Below are positions 52,662-64,000 of a stretch of DNA of 64,000 nt, piece after piece. The position numbers and the translations under genes were made by a program. The stretch's first letter is position 1. Each line of letters begins with the position of its first letter. The stretch covers positions 62,001 to 126,000 of the forward strand of contig NZ_RJWA01000006.1 of the NCBI RefSeq assembly GCF_003762835.1. Reading direction: 5' to 3'. The DNA comes from Micromonospora sp. HM5-17. Lineage in GTDB: Bacteria > Actinomycetota > Actinomycetes > Mycobacteriales > Micromonosporaceae. Under the pieces are notes generated by a model. It had not been told where the DNA came from and searched no databases. It was given only the letters and a program-made list of their open reading frames with translations.

Positions 52662-54443
52662 CTACAGGTACTGGCCGGTGTTGCTCGCCGTCTCGATGGA
52701 GCGGCCGGCCTCCGCGCCCTTCCCGCCGGAGACGAGGGTACGGATGTAGACGATCCGCTCCCCCTTCTTGCCGGAGATCCGGGCCCAGTCGTCGGGGTTG
52801 GTGGTGTTCGGCAGGTCCTCGTTCTCGCGGAACTCATCGACGCAGGCGTCGAGCAGGTGCTGCAGTCGCAACCCCTTACGCCCGGAGGAGAGGTACTCCT
52901 TGATCGCCATCTTCTTGCCCCGGTCGACGATGTTCTGGATCATCGCACCGGAGTTGAAGTCCTTGAAGTACAGGACCTCCTTGTCACCGTTGGCGTAGGT
53001 GACCTCGAGGAATCGATTCTCCTCGGTCTCCGAGTACATCCGCAGCACCACCGCCTCGATCATGGCCGCGACGGTCGCCTTCGGGTCGTTGCCGTGCTCG
53101 GCCAGGTCGTCGGGGTGCAGCGGAAGGTCGGGGCGGATGTACTTCGAGAAGATGTCCTTCGCCGCCTCGGCGTCCGGGCGCTCGATCTTGATTTTCACGT
53201 CGAGCCGGCCGGGCCGTAGGATCGCCGGGTCGATCATGTCCTCCCGGTTCGAGGCGCCGATGACGATGACGTTCTCCAGCCCCTCCACACCGTCGATCTC
53301 GCTGAGCAGTTGGGGCACGATGGTGTTCTCGACGTCGGAGGAGACCCCGGAGCCCCGGGTCCGGAACACCGAGTCCATCTCGTCGAAGAAGACGATGACC
53401 GGCGTCCCCTCGCTGGCCTTCTCCCGCGCCCGCTGGAAGATGAGGCGGATGTGCCGCTCGGTCTCGCCGACGTACTTGTTGAGCAGCTCCGGGCCCTTGA
53501 TGTTGAGAAAGTAGCTGGTGTGCTTCTCCTCGCCCCGCCGTTCGGCGATCTTCTTGGCCAGCGAGTTCGCGACCGCCTTGGCGATCAGCGTCTTGCCGCA
53601 GCCCGGAGGACCGTAGAGCAGAATGCCCTTGGGCGGGCGGAGGTGGTGCTCCCGGAACAGGTCGGCGTGCAGGAACGGCAGCTCGACGGCATCCCGGATC
53701 TGCTCGATCTGGTGCTGAAGGCCGCCGATGTCGGAGTAGTCGACGTCCGGCACCTCCTCGAGGACCAGTTCCTCGACCTCACTCTTCGGAATCCGCTCGT
53801 ACGCGTACGCCGAGCGGGGCTCGATCATGAGCGAGTCGCCGGCCCGCAGCGGTGCACCGATCAACGTGTCCGCGAGGTGGACGATGCGTTCCTCGTCCGC
53901 GTGTGAGATCACCAGCGCCCGGTCAGCCGGGCCACCGGAGGGGTTCTCGAGCACCTCCTTGAGCATGACGACCTCGCCGACGCGCTCGTAGCCGAGCGCG
54001 TCCACGACGTTGAGCGCGTCGTTGAGTAGAACTTCCTGCCCGCGTCGGAGTTCGGTCGCGTCGAGCGACGGAGAGACAGCCACCCGAAGCTTGCGGCCGC
54101 CGGTGAAGACGTCCACCGTCCCGTCGTCGTGCCGGCCCAGGAAGACACCGTAACCGCTGGGCGGCTGCGCCAGCCGGTCGATCTCCTCCTTGAGGGTGAC
54201 GATCTGGGCGCGTGCCTCCTTGAGGGTGTTCACGAGCCGCTCGTTGTTCTCGGTGAGCCGAGCCAGTTGGGCCTGTGCTGCCGCCAGCCGTTCCTCAAGC
54301 TGCCGGACGTGTCGAGGGCTTTCGGTCAACTTGCGCCGCACCAGAGCGAGTTCCTCTTGAAGAAACGCGACCTGGGTGGAGAGATCGTGGGCCTCCTTCT
54401 CCCACCGTGCGGCGCGCGAGTCCGCGTCGTCGCTGCGTGCCAC
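52662..54443 (-). CDS. mpa: Proteasome-associated AAA+ ATPase (Mpa/ARC)
   Basis: 593 residues. It unfolds pupylated proteins and feeds them to the 20S core. An N-terminal coiled coil (about 15-80) captures Pup, then two OB folds, then the AAA+ domain with Walker A GPPGCGKT, Walker [11 protein letters not shown] and sensor residues in [21 protein letters not shown]. The C-terminus ends GQYL, with the penultimate Tyr used to open the core gate in mycobacteria. First gene of the minus-strand proteasome block. Confidence 0.96.
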   Translation of the reverse strand: MARSDDADSRAARWEKEAHDLSTQVAFLQEELALVRRKLTESPRHVRQLEERLAAAQAQLARLTENNERLVNTLKEARAQIVTLKEEIDRLAQPPSGYGVFLGRHDDGTVDVFTGGRKLRVAVSPSLDATELRRGQEVLLNDALNVVDALGYERVGEVVMLKEVLENPSGGPADRALVISHADEERIVHLADTLIGAPLRAGDSLMIEPRSAYAYERIPKSEVEELVLEEVPDVDYSDIGGLQHQIEQIRDAVELPFLHADLFREHHLRPPKGILLYGPPGCGKTLIAKAVANSLAKKIAERRGEEKHTSYFLNIKGPELLNKYVGETERHIRLIFQRAREKASEGTPVIVFFDEMDSVFRTRGSGVSSDVENTIVPQLLSEIDGVEGLENVIVIGASNREDMIDPAILRPGRLDVKIKIERPDAEAAKDIFSKYIRPDLPLHPDDLAEHGNDPKATVAAMIEAVVLRMYSETEENRFLEVTYANGDKEVLYFKDFNSGAMIQNIVDRGKKMAIKEYLSSGRKGLRLQHLLDACVDEFRENEDLPNTTNPDDWARISGKKGERIVYIRTLVSGGKGAEAGRSIETASNTGQYL

Positions 54444-54755
54444 GTCCCACCTCCCCGGGGGCTCGAACGTTCTGCCCTAACACTAACCGCTATGACGCTG
54501 ATTCGGTTCCACGCAACACCCTCGCCGCCGAACCTTGATCACATCGCTCGACGACCATGATCGACCGCCGGTAACGGCTGGTTCGACGGGCGCGGTTGTG
54601 GGTACCAGTCGCCGGTGGCACAGGACGGAGACGGGAACACGGTCAGCGGCCGGACGGCGCGGAGGCCGAACGGACGCGCGGCGACGGACGACGCGGTACC
54701 GGCCGCCGAGGGCCGGACGGCGGAGCGGTGGCGGGATCGGGCGGGCGGCCGTCGG
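54444..54755. other. Intergenic region upstream of mpa
   Basis: 312 bases without a convincing gene; presumably holds the mpa promoter near 54450-54540. No clear inverted repeat seen. Confidence 0.4.
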
Positions 54756-55328
54756 TCAGAGCAGCGGCCGGCCGATGACCGAGGCCACCAGGCGGGCGAA
54801 CTCCTCCAGCCGGGCGATCTGCCCCGGTCCGCCGTCGTCGAGCGTCTTGCCGAACCGCAGGGCGTCGTGCCGGGGCGGGGCATGCGTGTCGTCGCCGGGT
54901 ACGCCCTCGTCGAGCGAGCTGAGCAGCAGGTAGACGTCGATGCTGTCGACCCGGATCTGGCCGTCGGGGCGCCGGCTCAGCCGACGTCGGCACCCGACCT
55001 CGCTCACCGTCGATACCGGCACCACGCGCAGCGATGACGTCATCGAGCCGGCCGGGCCGTCGTCCGGCGGCACGTCCTCGCCGTGCCACAGGATCAGGCG
55101 GCTGCCGTCGCAGATCGCGACCTCCTGCCAGACGCCGTTCACCTCGTTCACGAACCGTTCGAGGGTGAAGCCGAGCACGGTGGCGCCCCGGAGCACCCCG
55201 TTCAGCGCCTCCATCGCCACGTCCGGGTCACGCAGGTAGGCCCGGGCCGCGGACTCCAGGTCCCGATACGGCGACCAGTCGGGGAAGACGGCGGGAAGCT
55301 CCCCGTTGCCGAACGCCGGCCGGCTCAT
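54756..55328 (-). CDS. Conserved actinobacterial protein of unknown function
   Basis: 190 residues from the ATG at 55328; the frame is open for 28 more codons of Arg/Gly-rich text. Mixed alpha/beta with VLGFTLERFVNEVNGVWQEV, SSLRVVPVSTVSEVGCRR and IDVYLLLSSLDE. I do not recognise a catalytic motif, membrane segment or signal peptide. It sits between trmI and mpa on the same strand, a position I recall as conserved in actinobacteria. Confidence 0.7.
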   Translation of the reverse strand: MSRPAFGNGELPAVFPDWSPYRDLESAARAYLRDPDVAMEALNGVLRGATVLGFTLERFVNEVNGVWQEVAICDGSRLILWHGEDVPPDDGPAGSMTSSLRVVPVSTVSEVGCRRRLSRRPDGQIRVDSIDVYLLLSSLDEGVPGDDTHAPPRHDALRFGKTLDDGGPGQIARLEEFARLVASVIGRPLL

Positions 55329-55401
55329 GCCACCCCCTCGCCCCGCTCGGCCGCCCTCCGGACGCCCGGGCCGTCCCGGCCGCTCCGTCCGGCGCACCCA
55401 C

Positions 55402-57509
<2,108 letters not shown>

Positions 57510-57656
57510 CGCTTCGATGCTACGGAACACCGAGGCCGCGCCATCCGTCGGTTGTGCCGGACCGTTCGTTGCGGGCGGATACCCGGCAGACCGGACGTCC
57601 CCACGGCCGGGCGGGCGCGGCCCGTTCGGCCGTACCCGTGCCTTAGCCTTCCGGAC

Positions 57657-58700
57657 ATGACGGCGGAGACGGTGACAACGCAGACGACGGCAGCGGATCC
57701 GGCGGCGGAGGCGACGGACACCGGCCCGGTCACCGCCTCGCTCTCCCCATCCCGGGCCGCCGACTTCAAGACCTGTCCGCTGCTCTATCGCTTTCGCAGC
57801 ATAGACCGGCTGCCGGAGCGGCCCAGCGCGGAGCAGGCCCGCGGCACCCTCGTCCATGCGGTCCTGGAACGGCTCTTCGACCTTCCCGCCGAGGAGCGGA
57901 CCCCGGCCACGGCGGCGAGCCTGGTGGCACCGGAGTGGTCACGGCTGCTGGCCGAGCAGCCCGAGCTGGCCGAGTTGTTTCCCGCCGAGGACGCCGCCGG
58001 CGCGGCCGAGTTCCTGGACTCGGCCCGCGACCTGCTCGACGGCTACTTCCGGGTGGAGGATCCCCGGCGGCTGGAGCCCGCCGAGCGGGAGAGCCTGGTC
58101 TCCGCCGTGGTCGACGACCGTCTGCTCATCCGCGGCTACATCGACCGGCTGGACGTCTCGCCCGACGGCGCGCTGCGGGTGGTCGACTACAAGACCGGCG
58201 GTGCGCCCCGGGAGGCGTTCGAGGCCCGGGCGCTGTTCCAGCTCAAGTTCTACGCCCTGGTGCTCTGGCGGACCCGTGGGGTGGTGCCGGCCGTGCTGCG
58301 GCTGCTCTACCTCAAGGACGCCGAGGTCTGCGACTACCGGCCCGACGCGGACGAACTGGTCCGGTTCGAGCGCACGGTGGTGGCGCTCTGGCGCGCGATC
58401 GAGCAGGCCACCGCCGCCCGGGACTTTCGCCCCAAGCCGAGCCGGCTCTGCGACTGGTGCAACTACCAGGCGCACTGTCCGGCCTTCGGCGGTACTCCCC
58501 CGCCGTTCCCAGAGCCGCTCGCGGCGGATCCATCGTCGCCGGCTCCGCCAGCCCGGGTCACCCGGCGGGCGGCCGGCGCCACCCCGCCCGCCCAGCCGGT
58601 CGGCCCCGGACCGGCCGGGACGCCGCACGGACCCGCGTCCTCCGGTGACGGCCCGGGCGCACCTCCCGAGTCGGCCGGCGCCGCAGCTCCCGCGCGATAG
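57657..58700 (+). CDS. RecB-like exonuclease with an iron-sulfur motif
   Basis: 347 residues. PD-(D/E)xK nuclease fold: the segment RLDVSPDGALRVVDYKTGG carries the metal-binding Asp and the catalytic DYK. C40, C265, C268 and C274 are spaced like the cluster ligands of AddB and Cas4 nucleases, so a [4Fe-4S] cluster is likely. The last 70 residues are Pro/Ala-rich and low in complexity. Stand-alone members of unknown biological role occur in most actinobacteria. Divergent from the site-2 protease gene. Confidence 0.88.
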   Translation: MTAETVTTQTTAADPAAEATDTGPVTASLSPSRAADFKTCPLLYRFRSIDRLPERPSAEQARGTLVHAVLERLFDLPAEERTPATAASLVAPEWSRLLAEQPELAELFPAEDAAGAAEFLDSARDLLDGYFRVEDPRRLEPAERESLVSAVVDDRLLIRGYIDRLDVSPDGALRVVDYKTGGAPREAFEARALFQLKFYALVLWRTRGVVPAVLRLLYLKDAEVCDYRPDADELVRFERTVVALWRAIEQATAARDFRPKPSRLCDWCNYQAHCPAFGGTPPPFPEPLAADPSSPAPPARVTRRAAGATPPAQPVGPGPAGTPHGPASSGDGPGAPPESAGAAAPAR

Positions 58701-58854
58701 GCAGCCGACGCGGAGCGCCGGCCGGGGTGGCCGCCGGATTCCGGGCAGGCGGGTGTGTCAGACTCCCGCCGCGGGCGGGCTCCTCCTCCAGGAGGATCCG
58801 AGACTCGCCGTCGCCGACGACTTCCGGCCCGAAACAGCGGCTACCGTCGCCTCC

Positions 58855-60159
58855 ATGACCCGCAGCGACGCCCCCACGCCGGTCGCCACCGTGGACCAAC
58901 CCCGTCCGACCCGGTGGCTCCGCTGGCCGGGTAGGCTCCGGCTCTCCGCCCGGCAGCGCCAGGTGCTGTCGCAGGACGCCCTGCTGGCCCTGGCCGCGGT
59001 CGCCATGGAGGCGGTGATCCTGCTCGTCGACCCCGCGGGGGTCCTCGCCGGATACCCCGAACCGCCCCCGTTCGGGGTCGGCACGACGGTGGCCTGGAGC
59101 ATCGCCTGTGCGGCGCCGATCGTGCTGCGGCGGCTGCTCCCCTGGTCGTCGGTGGTCCTGGCGTCCCCGATCGTGTCCGCAGCCGCCCTCTTCCAGGTAC
59201 GCGTGGTCAGCGCCGCCATGACCGTGATCACGTTGAGCTACACCACCGCGTCCCGGCTCCCGCTGTGGCAGGCGGCGCTCGCCGGCATCGTTGTCTGGGC
59301 TCCCAGCCTGGTCGTCGCGGCCACCGCACCCGTCCCGTCCGGGCCCGTCGCGGTCTCCACCGGCTACGTGCTCGTCACCCAGCTGCTGGTGGCGCTGGTC
59401 TGCTTCTTCGTGGGCCGCACCGTGCACGCCCGCCGTGCCTCCGTCCGTGCCCTGGAGGAACGGGCCCGGGTCGCGGAGGAGAACCAGCGGGCCCTCGCCG
59501 ACCAGGCCGTGGCCGACGAGCGGCGGCGGATCGCCCGGGAGTTGCACGACGTGGTGGCCCACCATGTCAGCGTGATGGGGGTACTGGCGACCGGGGCCCG
59601 CCGGGTGCTGCCCCGGGATCCGAGCGCCGCGGACGGCGCGCTGGGGACCATCGAGGAGACCAGCCGAACCACCCTCCGCGAACTGCGCCGGCTCCTCGAC
59701 GTGCTCCGCACCGACGCCGAGCCGGCCGCCGACCTCGCTCCCCAGCCGGGGCTGGCCGGGATCGAGGCCCTGGTCGAGCAGGTTCGGGAGGCGGGTCTGC
59801 CGGTGACGCTGCGGGTGGAGGGCAACCCGGGGCCGCTGGACCCTGGTGTGGCGCTGACCATCTACCGGATCGTGCAGGAGGCGCTCACCAACACGCTCAA
59901 GCACGCCGGGAACGCCACCGCCCAGGTCCGGTTGAGCTTCGGGACCCACTGGCTGATCGTGGAGGTCTCCGACACCGGCCGGGGGCCGGCTCCGGAGAAC
60001 GGCCGGGTGGGGCACGGCCTGGTCGGGATGCGGGAGCGGATGGCCCTCTACGGTGGAACCCTGCGTACCGGACCGCGCCCCGGCGGCGGCTACCGGGTGT
60101 ACGCCAAGATGCCGATGGAGCAGCTGGGCGCACCAGCCAGCGAACGGAACGAGAGGTAG
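58855..60159 (+). CDS. Sensor histidine kinase, NarL-type
   Basis: 434 residues. About five to six membrane helices (residues 40-190) make a sensor domain, then a coiled-coil link and the HisKA_3 box with H231 (RRIARELHDVVAHHVSV), and an ATPase domain with DTGRGPAPE and GHGLVGMRERM. It phosphorylates the response regulator that starts 6 bases after its stop. The stimulus is unknown. The ABC exporter downstream is a candidate target. Confidence 0.93.
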   Translation: MTRSDAPTPVATVDQPRPTRWLRWPGRLRLSARQRQVLSQDALLALAAVAMEAVILLVDPAGVLAGYPEPPPFGVGTTVAWSIACAAPIVLRRLLPWSSVVLASPIVSAAALFQVRVVSAAMTVITLSYTTASRLPLWQAALAGIVVWAPSLVVAATAPVPSGPVAVSTGYVLVTQLLVALVCFFVGRTVHARRASVRALEERARVAEENQRALADQAVADERRRIARELHDVVAHHVSVMGVLATGARRVLPRDPSAADGALGTIEETSRTTLRELRRLLDVLRTDAEPAADLAPQPGLAGIEALVEQVREAGLPVTLRVEGNPGPLDPGVALTIYRIVQEALTNTLKHAGNATAQVRLSFGTHWLIVEVSDTGRGPAPENGRVGHGLVGMRERMALYGGTLRTGPRPGGGYRVYAKMPMEQLGAPASERNER

Positions 60160-60165
60160 GGCGGC

Positions 60166-60852
60166 ATGACGGACGGAGGGGCCCCGAAGCGACCGGTACG
60201 GGTCCTGCTCGCGGACGACCAGCCGCTGCTGCGTACCGGCTTCCGGATGGTGCTCGGCGCCGAGGAGGACCTCGACATCGTCGGCGAGGCGGGGGACGGG
60301 GTCGAGGCGGTCGACCTGTCTCGCCGGCTGCTGCCCGACGTGGTCCTGATGGACATCCGGATGCCCCGGATGGACGGGGTCGCCGCGACCCGGGCGATCG
60401 TCGAGGCCCGGCTGCCGGTACGGGTGTTGATCCTGACCACCTTCGACCTGGACGAGTACGTCGTCGGCGCGCTGCGGGCCGGGGCCAGCGGCTTCCTGGC
60501 CAAGGACGTGCCGGCCGAGGACCTGGTCACCGCCATCCGTACCGTGGCGGCCGGCGAGGCGGTCGTCGCCCCGCGAATCCTCAAGCGGCTGCTGGACCGG
60601 TTCGCCGAGTCGCTGCCCGACCCGACGGCGACACCGCCGAAGGAGATCGGGGTGCTGACCGAGCGGGAGCGGGAGGTCCTGGTCCAGGTGGCCCGGGGCC
60701 TCTCCAACGCCGAGATCGCCCGGGTCCTCTCGGTGAGCGAGACGACCATCAAGACCCACGTCGGGCACGTGCTCACCAAGCTCGGGCTACGGGACCGGGT
60801 GCAGGCGGTCGTGCTGGCGTACGAGACCGGGCTGGTTCGGCCGGGGGCGTGA
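60166..60852 (+). CDS. Response regulator, NarL/LuxR family
   Basis: 228 residues. Receiver domain with D63 (VVLMDIRMPRMDG) and the acidic pair in LLADDQ, and a C-terminal LuxR HTH (about 160-215, LTEREREVLVQVARGLSNAE). Partner of the histidine kinase upstream. A hairpin (60855-60882) directly follows the stop. Confidence 0.95.
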   Translation: MTDGGAPKRPVRVLLADDQPLLRTGFRMVLGAEEDLDIVGEAGDGVEAVDLSRRLLPDVVLMDIRMPRMDGVAATRAIVEARLPVRVLILTTFDLDEYVVGALRAGASGFLAKDVPAEDLVTAIRTVAAGEAVVAPRILKRLLDRFAESLPDPTATPPKEIGVLTEREREVLVQVARGLSNAEIARVLSVSETTIKTHVGHVLTKLGLRDRVQAVVLAYETGLVRPGA

Positions 60853-60854
60853 GC

Positions 60855-60882
60855 GGGGCGCGCGGTCGCCCGGCCGCGCCCC
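60855..60882 (+). terminator. Hairpin after the response-regulator gene
   Basis: GGGGCGCG (60855-60862) and CGCGCCCC (60875-60882) are perfect 8-bp arms with a 12-base loop, directly after the stop codon. Confidence 0.5.
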
Positions 60883-61323
60883 GGGACCCGGTGGGGCCGG
60901 GTACGCCCGGAGTAGGCGAGACGGACGACCCGGGCCGGGCGGACTCGTCCTGACGGAGGAGAGTTCGGCCGGATCGGGGCGGAGCCGGCAACCCTCCCGG
61001 CGCAGGACGGTCGACGGCGTCCCGGCACCTATCGTGAGAAACGAGCCGAGCGCGTCGGTTCACCCGCCGTTATGCGGCGGCAATCAGTCGGAAACCGCCG
61101 GGACACCGCGGCGTAAGGCAGTCGAACCGCCACGGATATTCGCGGCGGAACAGATAATCGGGCGGTGACATCCGGTCCACCGGGCAATAACCGTCGGTTT
61201 GACCGGCTTGCGGAACCGGGGTGGACGAGCGATCGCGGGAATGGGGGGTCCGCGGCCGAACGGTACCAGTCAGGGGCAACCCTGATTCGCCCTCGGGGCT
61301 GACCCGCACCGGGAAATCCGCGT

Positions 61324-61349
61324 CGGCCTCCACCCCGGGGTGGAGGCCG
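61324..61349. promoter_or_regulatory. 26-bp perfect palindrome upstream of the ABC exporter
   Basis: The palindrome is centred between 61336 and 61337 with the left arm CGGCCTCCACCCC and its exact reverse complement, starting 111 bases before the GTG. It could be an operator or an attenuator hairpin; no T-run follows. Confidence 0.6.
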
Positions 61350-61434
61350 CGTGTGTCGGCCGCATTGACGATGGAAACCGCCGGCCGACCGATGATCCGG
61401 CCGAGCGGAAGATCTTTGATCAGGGGGAAAAGAC

Positions 61435-62205
61435 GTGACGGCAACGGTGACGCACGGTGCCGCGATAGCGGCGCGGGCCAGCGACGTATGGAAGGTGTAC
61501 GGCAGCGGTGAGGCGCAGGTGGTCGCGCTACGGGGGGTGAGCGTGGAGTTCGAACGCGCCCGTTTCACGGCCATCATGGGTCCGTCCGGATCCGGTAAGT
61601 CCACCCTCATGCACTGCCTGGCCGGGCTCGACTCCGTCACGCGCGGAACGATTCACATCGGCGACACCACCGTCACCGGGCTCGGCGACGCTGGCCTCAC
61701 CAAACTGCGCCGCGACAAGGTCGGTTTCATCTTCCAGCAGTTCAACCTGCTGCCGACGCTCACCGCCCAGGAGAACATTCTGCTGCCGCTGTCCATCGCC
61801 GGCCGGAAACCCGACCCCGAGTGGTTGGCCACCGTCATCGACACCGTGGGGCTCCGCGACCGGCTCAACCACCGTCCGGCCCAACTCTCCGGCGGCCAGC
61901 AGCAGCGGGTCGCCTGCGCCCGGGCGCTCGCGTCCCGGCCCGAGGTCATCTTCGCCGACGAGCCCACCGGCAACCTCGACTCCCGGGCCGGCGCCGAGGT
62001 GCTCAACTTCCTCCGCCGCTCGGTCGCCGAGTACCGGCAGACCATCGTGATGGTCACCCACGACCCGGTCGCCGCCTCCTACGCCGACCGGGTCGTCTTC
62101 CTCGCCGACGGCCAGATCGTCTCCGAGCTGGTCGAGCCGACCCCGGACACCGTGCTGGACACCATGAAGAAGCTCGACAGCCTCACCTCCGAGGCAGGTC
62201 AGTGA
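61435..62205 (+). CDS. ABC transporter ATP-binding protein (MacB/LolD type)
   Basis: 256 residues, GTG start with GGGGGA 6 bases upstream. Walker A GPSGSGKS at 49-56, the signature LSGGQQQR, and Walker B VIFADEPTGNLDS. This class works with FtsX/MacB-type permeases that move lipids, peptides or drugs outward by a mechanotransmission mode rather than by channelling. Its stop overlaps the permease start by one base (TGATG). Confidence 0.95.
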   Translation: MTATVTHGAAIAARASDVWKVYGSGEAQVVALRGVSVEFERARFTAIMGPSGSGKSTLMHCLAGLDSVTRGTIHIGDTTVTGLGDAGLTKLRRDKVGFIFQQFNLLPTLTAQENILLPLSIAGRKPDPEWLATVIDTVGLRDRLNHRPAQLSGGQQQRVACARALASRPEVIFADEPTGNLDSRAGAEVLNFLRRSVAEYRQTIVMVTHDPVAASYADRVVFLADGQIVSELVEPTPDTVLDTMKKLDSLTSEAGQ

Positions 62206-64000
62206 TGCTGCGCACCACTCTGAAGAGTCTCCTCGCCCGCAAACTCCGGCTGGTCCTCTCCGGGCTGGCCGTCGTGCTCGGCGTCATGTTCGTCTCCGGC
62301 GCCTTCGTTCTGACCGACACCCTCAGCCGGTCCTTCGACAGCCTGTTCAGCGACGCGTACGCCACCACCGACGTCGGGGTGAGCGCCAAGCCGAAGATCG
62401 ACGTGGCCGAGTTGGAGGGCGAAGCGGTCCCCACCCCGTTCCCGGCCGCCACCCTCGATCGGGTCCGGGCGGTGCCCGGGGTGGCCGCGGCCACCGGAAG
62501 CGTCACCGCCGACGGCGCCCAGGTGATCGGCAGCAACGGAAAGGTGTTGACCTCCTTCGGCCCACCGCAGATCGGTCTCAACTGGACCGGGGAGAACGAG
62601 CTCGTCCAGCTCCGCACGGGGCGCGGCCCGACCGCCGACACCGAGGTGACGATCAACCAGGCCGTGGCCACGGCGGCGAAGCTCAGCGTCGGTGACCGCG
62701 TCGCGGTGCTGACTCCGCACCGGCCCAAGCAGGAGTTCACCGTCGTCGGCATCTTCGGCTACAGCGGCAACCGGGACAGCCTCGGGGGCGTCCAGGAGGT
62801 GGCGTTCACCGAACGGGTCGCGCAGGAGTCGATGGTCGGCCAGACCGGGGTCTACACGCAGATCTCGGTGAAGGCCGCCGACGGCGTCGACCCGGCGGTG
62901 CTGCGGGACCGGGTGGCGGCGGCGCTCGGCGACGACTACGTGGTGAAGACCGGCGAACAGCTCTCCGCCGACGCCGCGGCCGGATTCGACGAGGCGCTCG
63001 GCTTCTTCAACAACATCCTGCTGGGCTTCGCCGGCGTGGCGCTCTTCGTCGGCGTCTTCCTGATCCTGAACACCTTCTCGATCATCGTCGCCCAGCGCAC
63101 CCGAGAACTGGCCCTGCTGCGGGCCATCGGGGCCGGACGCAGCCAGGTGATCGGGTCGGTGCTGACCGAGGCCGTGGTGATCGGCCTGATCGCCTCGGGG
63201 CTCGGGCTGGCCGCCGGCATCGGCGTCGGCGCCCTGCTGGCGTACGCCTTCGGACAGTTCGCCGGCGGCCTGCAACTGGCCGGCATCGGCGTACCGGTCA
63301 GTGCCGTGGTCAGCTCGTTCGTCGTCGGTCTGTTCGTCACCGTCGTCGCGGCGGTGCTGCCGGCGCTGCGGGCCGCCCGCATCCCCCCGGTGGCCGCGAT
63401 GCAGGACGTGGCGACGCCCGACCGGCCGCTGACCAGGATCACCACCGCCGGGGCGCTGGTCGCCGCGCTTGGCGGCGCCCTGCTGGCGCTGGGGCTGAGC
63501 GGCAACGCCGGCGACAACACACTGTGGACGGTGCTCGGCGGCGTGCTGCTGACGTTCATCGGGGTCGCGCTGCTGACCCCGATGATCAGCCGCCCGGTGG
63601 TCTCCCTCCTCGGCCGGCTGTTCGCCTGGTCCGTGCCGGGCAAGCTGGGCCGGCTCAACTCGGGCCGCAACCCGCGCCGTACCGCCATCACCGCCGCCGC
63701 CCTGATGGTCGGGATCGCCCTGGTCACCGGCGTGACCGTGATCCTGGACTCGGCCAAGAGCAGCGTCACGGCGCTGGCCGACGACACCATCCAGGCCGAA
63801 CTCGTCATCTCCGGGGCCCAGACCGGACCCCGGATACCGAGCTTCGAGCCGTCCGTGCTCGAGCGGGCCGCCGAGGTGCCCGGCGTGGCGACGGTCGCCG
63901 GGGTGTACGCCGATCAGGCGCAGATCGGAGGCAAGCGGACCTGGGTCCAGGCGACCAACGACGTCGCCGCGCTCCGGGAGATCTTCAAGGTCACCCCGAG
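62205..64000 (+). CDS. ABC transporter permease, FtsX/MacB family, 5' part
   Basis: The frame opens at the ATG at 62205 and is still open at the window end, giving 598 codons. One N-terminal membrane helix (about 15-38) is followed by a MacB-type periplasmic domain (about 40-260), then a three-helix core (about 260-395) and a further helix pair (about 410-460). The next MacB-type outside domain begins near 515 and continues beyond the window. Duplicated FtsX cores make the usual protein about 840 residues long. Substrate unknown; coupled to the ATPase gene. Confidence 0.93.
   Translation, partial: MLRTTLKSLLARKLRLVLSGLAVVLGVMFVSGAFVLTDTLSRSFDSLFSDAYATTDVGVSAKPKIDVAELEGEAVPTPFPAATLDRVRAVPGVAAATGSVTADGAQVIGSNGKVLTSFGPPQIGLNWTGENELVQLRTGRGPTADTEVTINQAVATAAKLSVGDRVAVLTPHRPKQEFTVVGIFGYSGNRDSLGGVQEVAFTERVAQESMVGQTGVYTQISVKAADGVDPAVLRDRVAAALGDDYVVKTGEQLSADAAAGFDEALGFFNNILLGFAGVALFVGVFLILNTFSIIVAQRTRELALLRAIGAGRSQVIGSVLTEAVVIGLIASGLGLAAGIGVGALLAYAFGQFAGGLQLAGIGVPVSAVVSSFVVGLFVTVVAAVLPALRAARIPPVAAMQDVATPDRPLTRITTAGALVAALGGALLALGLSGNAGDNTLWTVLGGVLLTFIGVALLTPMISRPVVSLLGRLFAWSVPGKLGRLNSGRNPRRTAITAAALMVGIALVTGVTVILDSAKSSVTALADDTIQAELVISGAQTGPRIPSFEPSVLERAAEVPGVATVAGVYADQAQIGGKRTWVQATNDVAALREIFKVTP

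Larger units (their letters stand above)
60853..61434. other. Intergenic region upstream of the ABC exporter
   Basis: 582 bases between the regulator and the ABC genes with no convincing gene. It contains the hairpin at 60855-60882, a 6-bp-arm repeat (TCAGGG-gcaa-CCCTGA, 61270-61285) and the 26-bp palindrome at 61324-61349. Confidence 0.45.

Noticed and set aside
50639-52837. One long minus-strand frame covering dop and pup
   Set aside because: Only its last 72 codons (pup) are real; the rest is the wrong frame of dop.
61365-61396. TTGACG (61365-61370) as -35 of a promoter for the ABC exporter
   Set aside because: No acceptable -10 hexamer lies at the right distance; ACCGAT at 17 bases and GATGAT at 20 bases are both weak.

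Overview
The window is very GC-rich, GC3-biased DNA from an actinomycete, most likely a member of the Micromonosporaceae. Evidence: a complete Pup-proteasome locus (mpa, dop, pup, prcB, prcA, pafA, pafB, pafC), rbpA with a SigR-type promoter, helY, adjacent lnt and ppm genes, a TioE-type regulator and frequent GTG starts. No rRNA, tRNA or CRISPR array was seen. The first gene (gnd) and the last (ABC permease) run off the window.

Region by region. (1) 1-8.3 kb, housekeeping: 3' part of 6-phosphogluconate dehydrogenase, glycerophosphodiesterase, UMF1-type transporter, thymidine kinase, a small anchored protein, an AidB-like flavoprotein, a PNPOx-fold protein and a Xer-like recombinase. (2) 8.3-14.5 kb, a decayed accessory zone: RmlD-like reductase behind an AT-rich operator cluster, a frameshifted Tn3-family transposase end, a broken secreted-protein 5' end, a frameshifted sigma-factor tail followed by a membrane protein, a 44-bp perfect copy of part of a lipid-kinase gene found 27 kb away, a small unknown protein, and an erythromycin-esterase-like gene divergent from a double-MerR (TioE-like) regulator across a 9-bp-arm inverted repeat. 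(3) 14.5-19.6 kb: Cys-motif coiled-coil protein, rbpA, fxsA, ppm and lnt. (4) 19.8-28.5 kb: a beta-lysine (lysine 2,3-/5,6-aminomutase) catabolic cluster with kamA divergent from kdd-amidohydrolase-kamD-kamE-kal-mutL, mostly translationally coupled. (5) 28.5-33.6 kb: CsbD-like protein, histidine phosphatase, Lrp/AsnC regulator, an M24 peptidase/acyl-CoA dehydrogenase pair and a 5'-3' exonuclease.

(6) 33.7-57.5 kb: the helY-tatC-tatA-pafC-pafB-pafA-prcA-prcB-pup-dop-mpa neighbourhood, read right to left. It is interrupted by a HAD protein, a lipid kinase, a DUF3866 protein and a dTDP-rhamnose set (rfbA, rfbB, rfbD, no rfbC). Beyond mpa are an unrecognised protein, TrmI and a site-2 protease. 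(7) 57.6-64 kb: a RecB-like Fe-S nuclease, a NarL-type two-component pair and a MacB-type ABC exporter behind a 26-bp perfect palindrome.

The genes form two main functional blocks. Mpa, PrcA/B, Pup, Dop and PafA make and use the pupylation-proteasome system, with PafBC as linked DNA-damage regulators. The kam block would convert lysine through beta-lysine and 3,5-diaminohexanoate to 3-aminobutyryl-CoA and crotonyl-CoA, but the cleavage enzyme Kce is not in view. The most unusual items are the embedded amidohydrolase and the shortened PLP motif of KamA in that block, the 44-bp dispersed repeat, and several perfect inverted repeats in front of transport or resistance genes.
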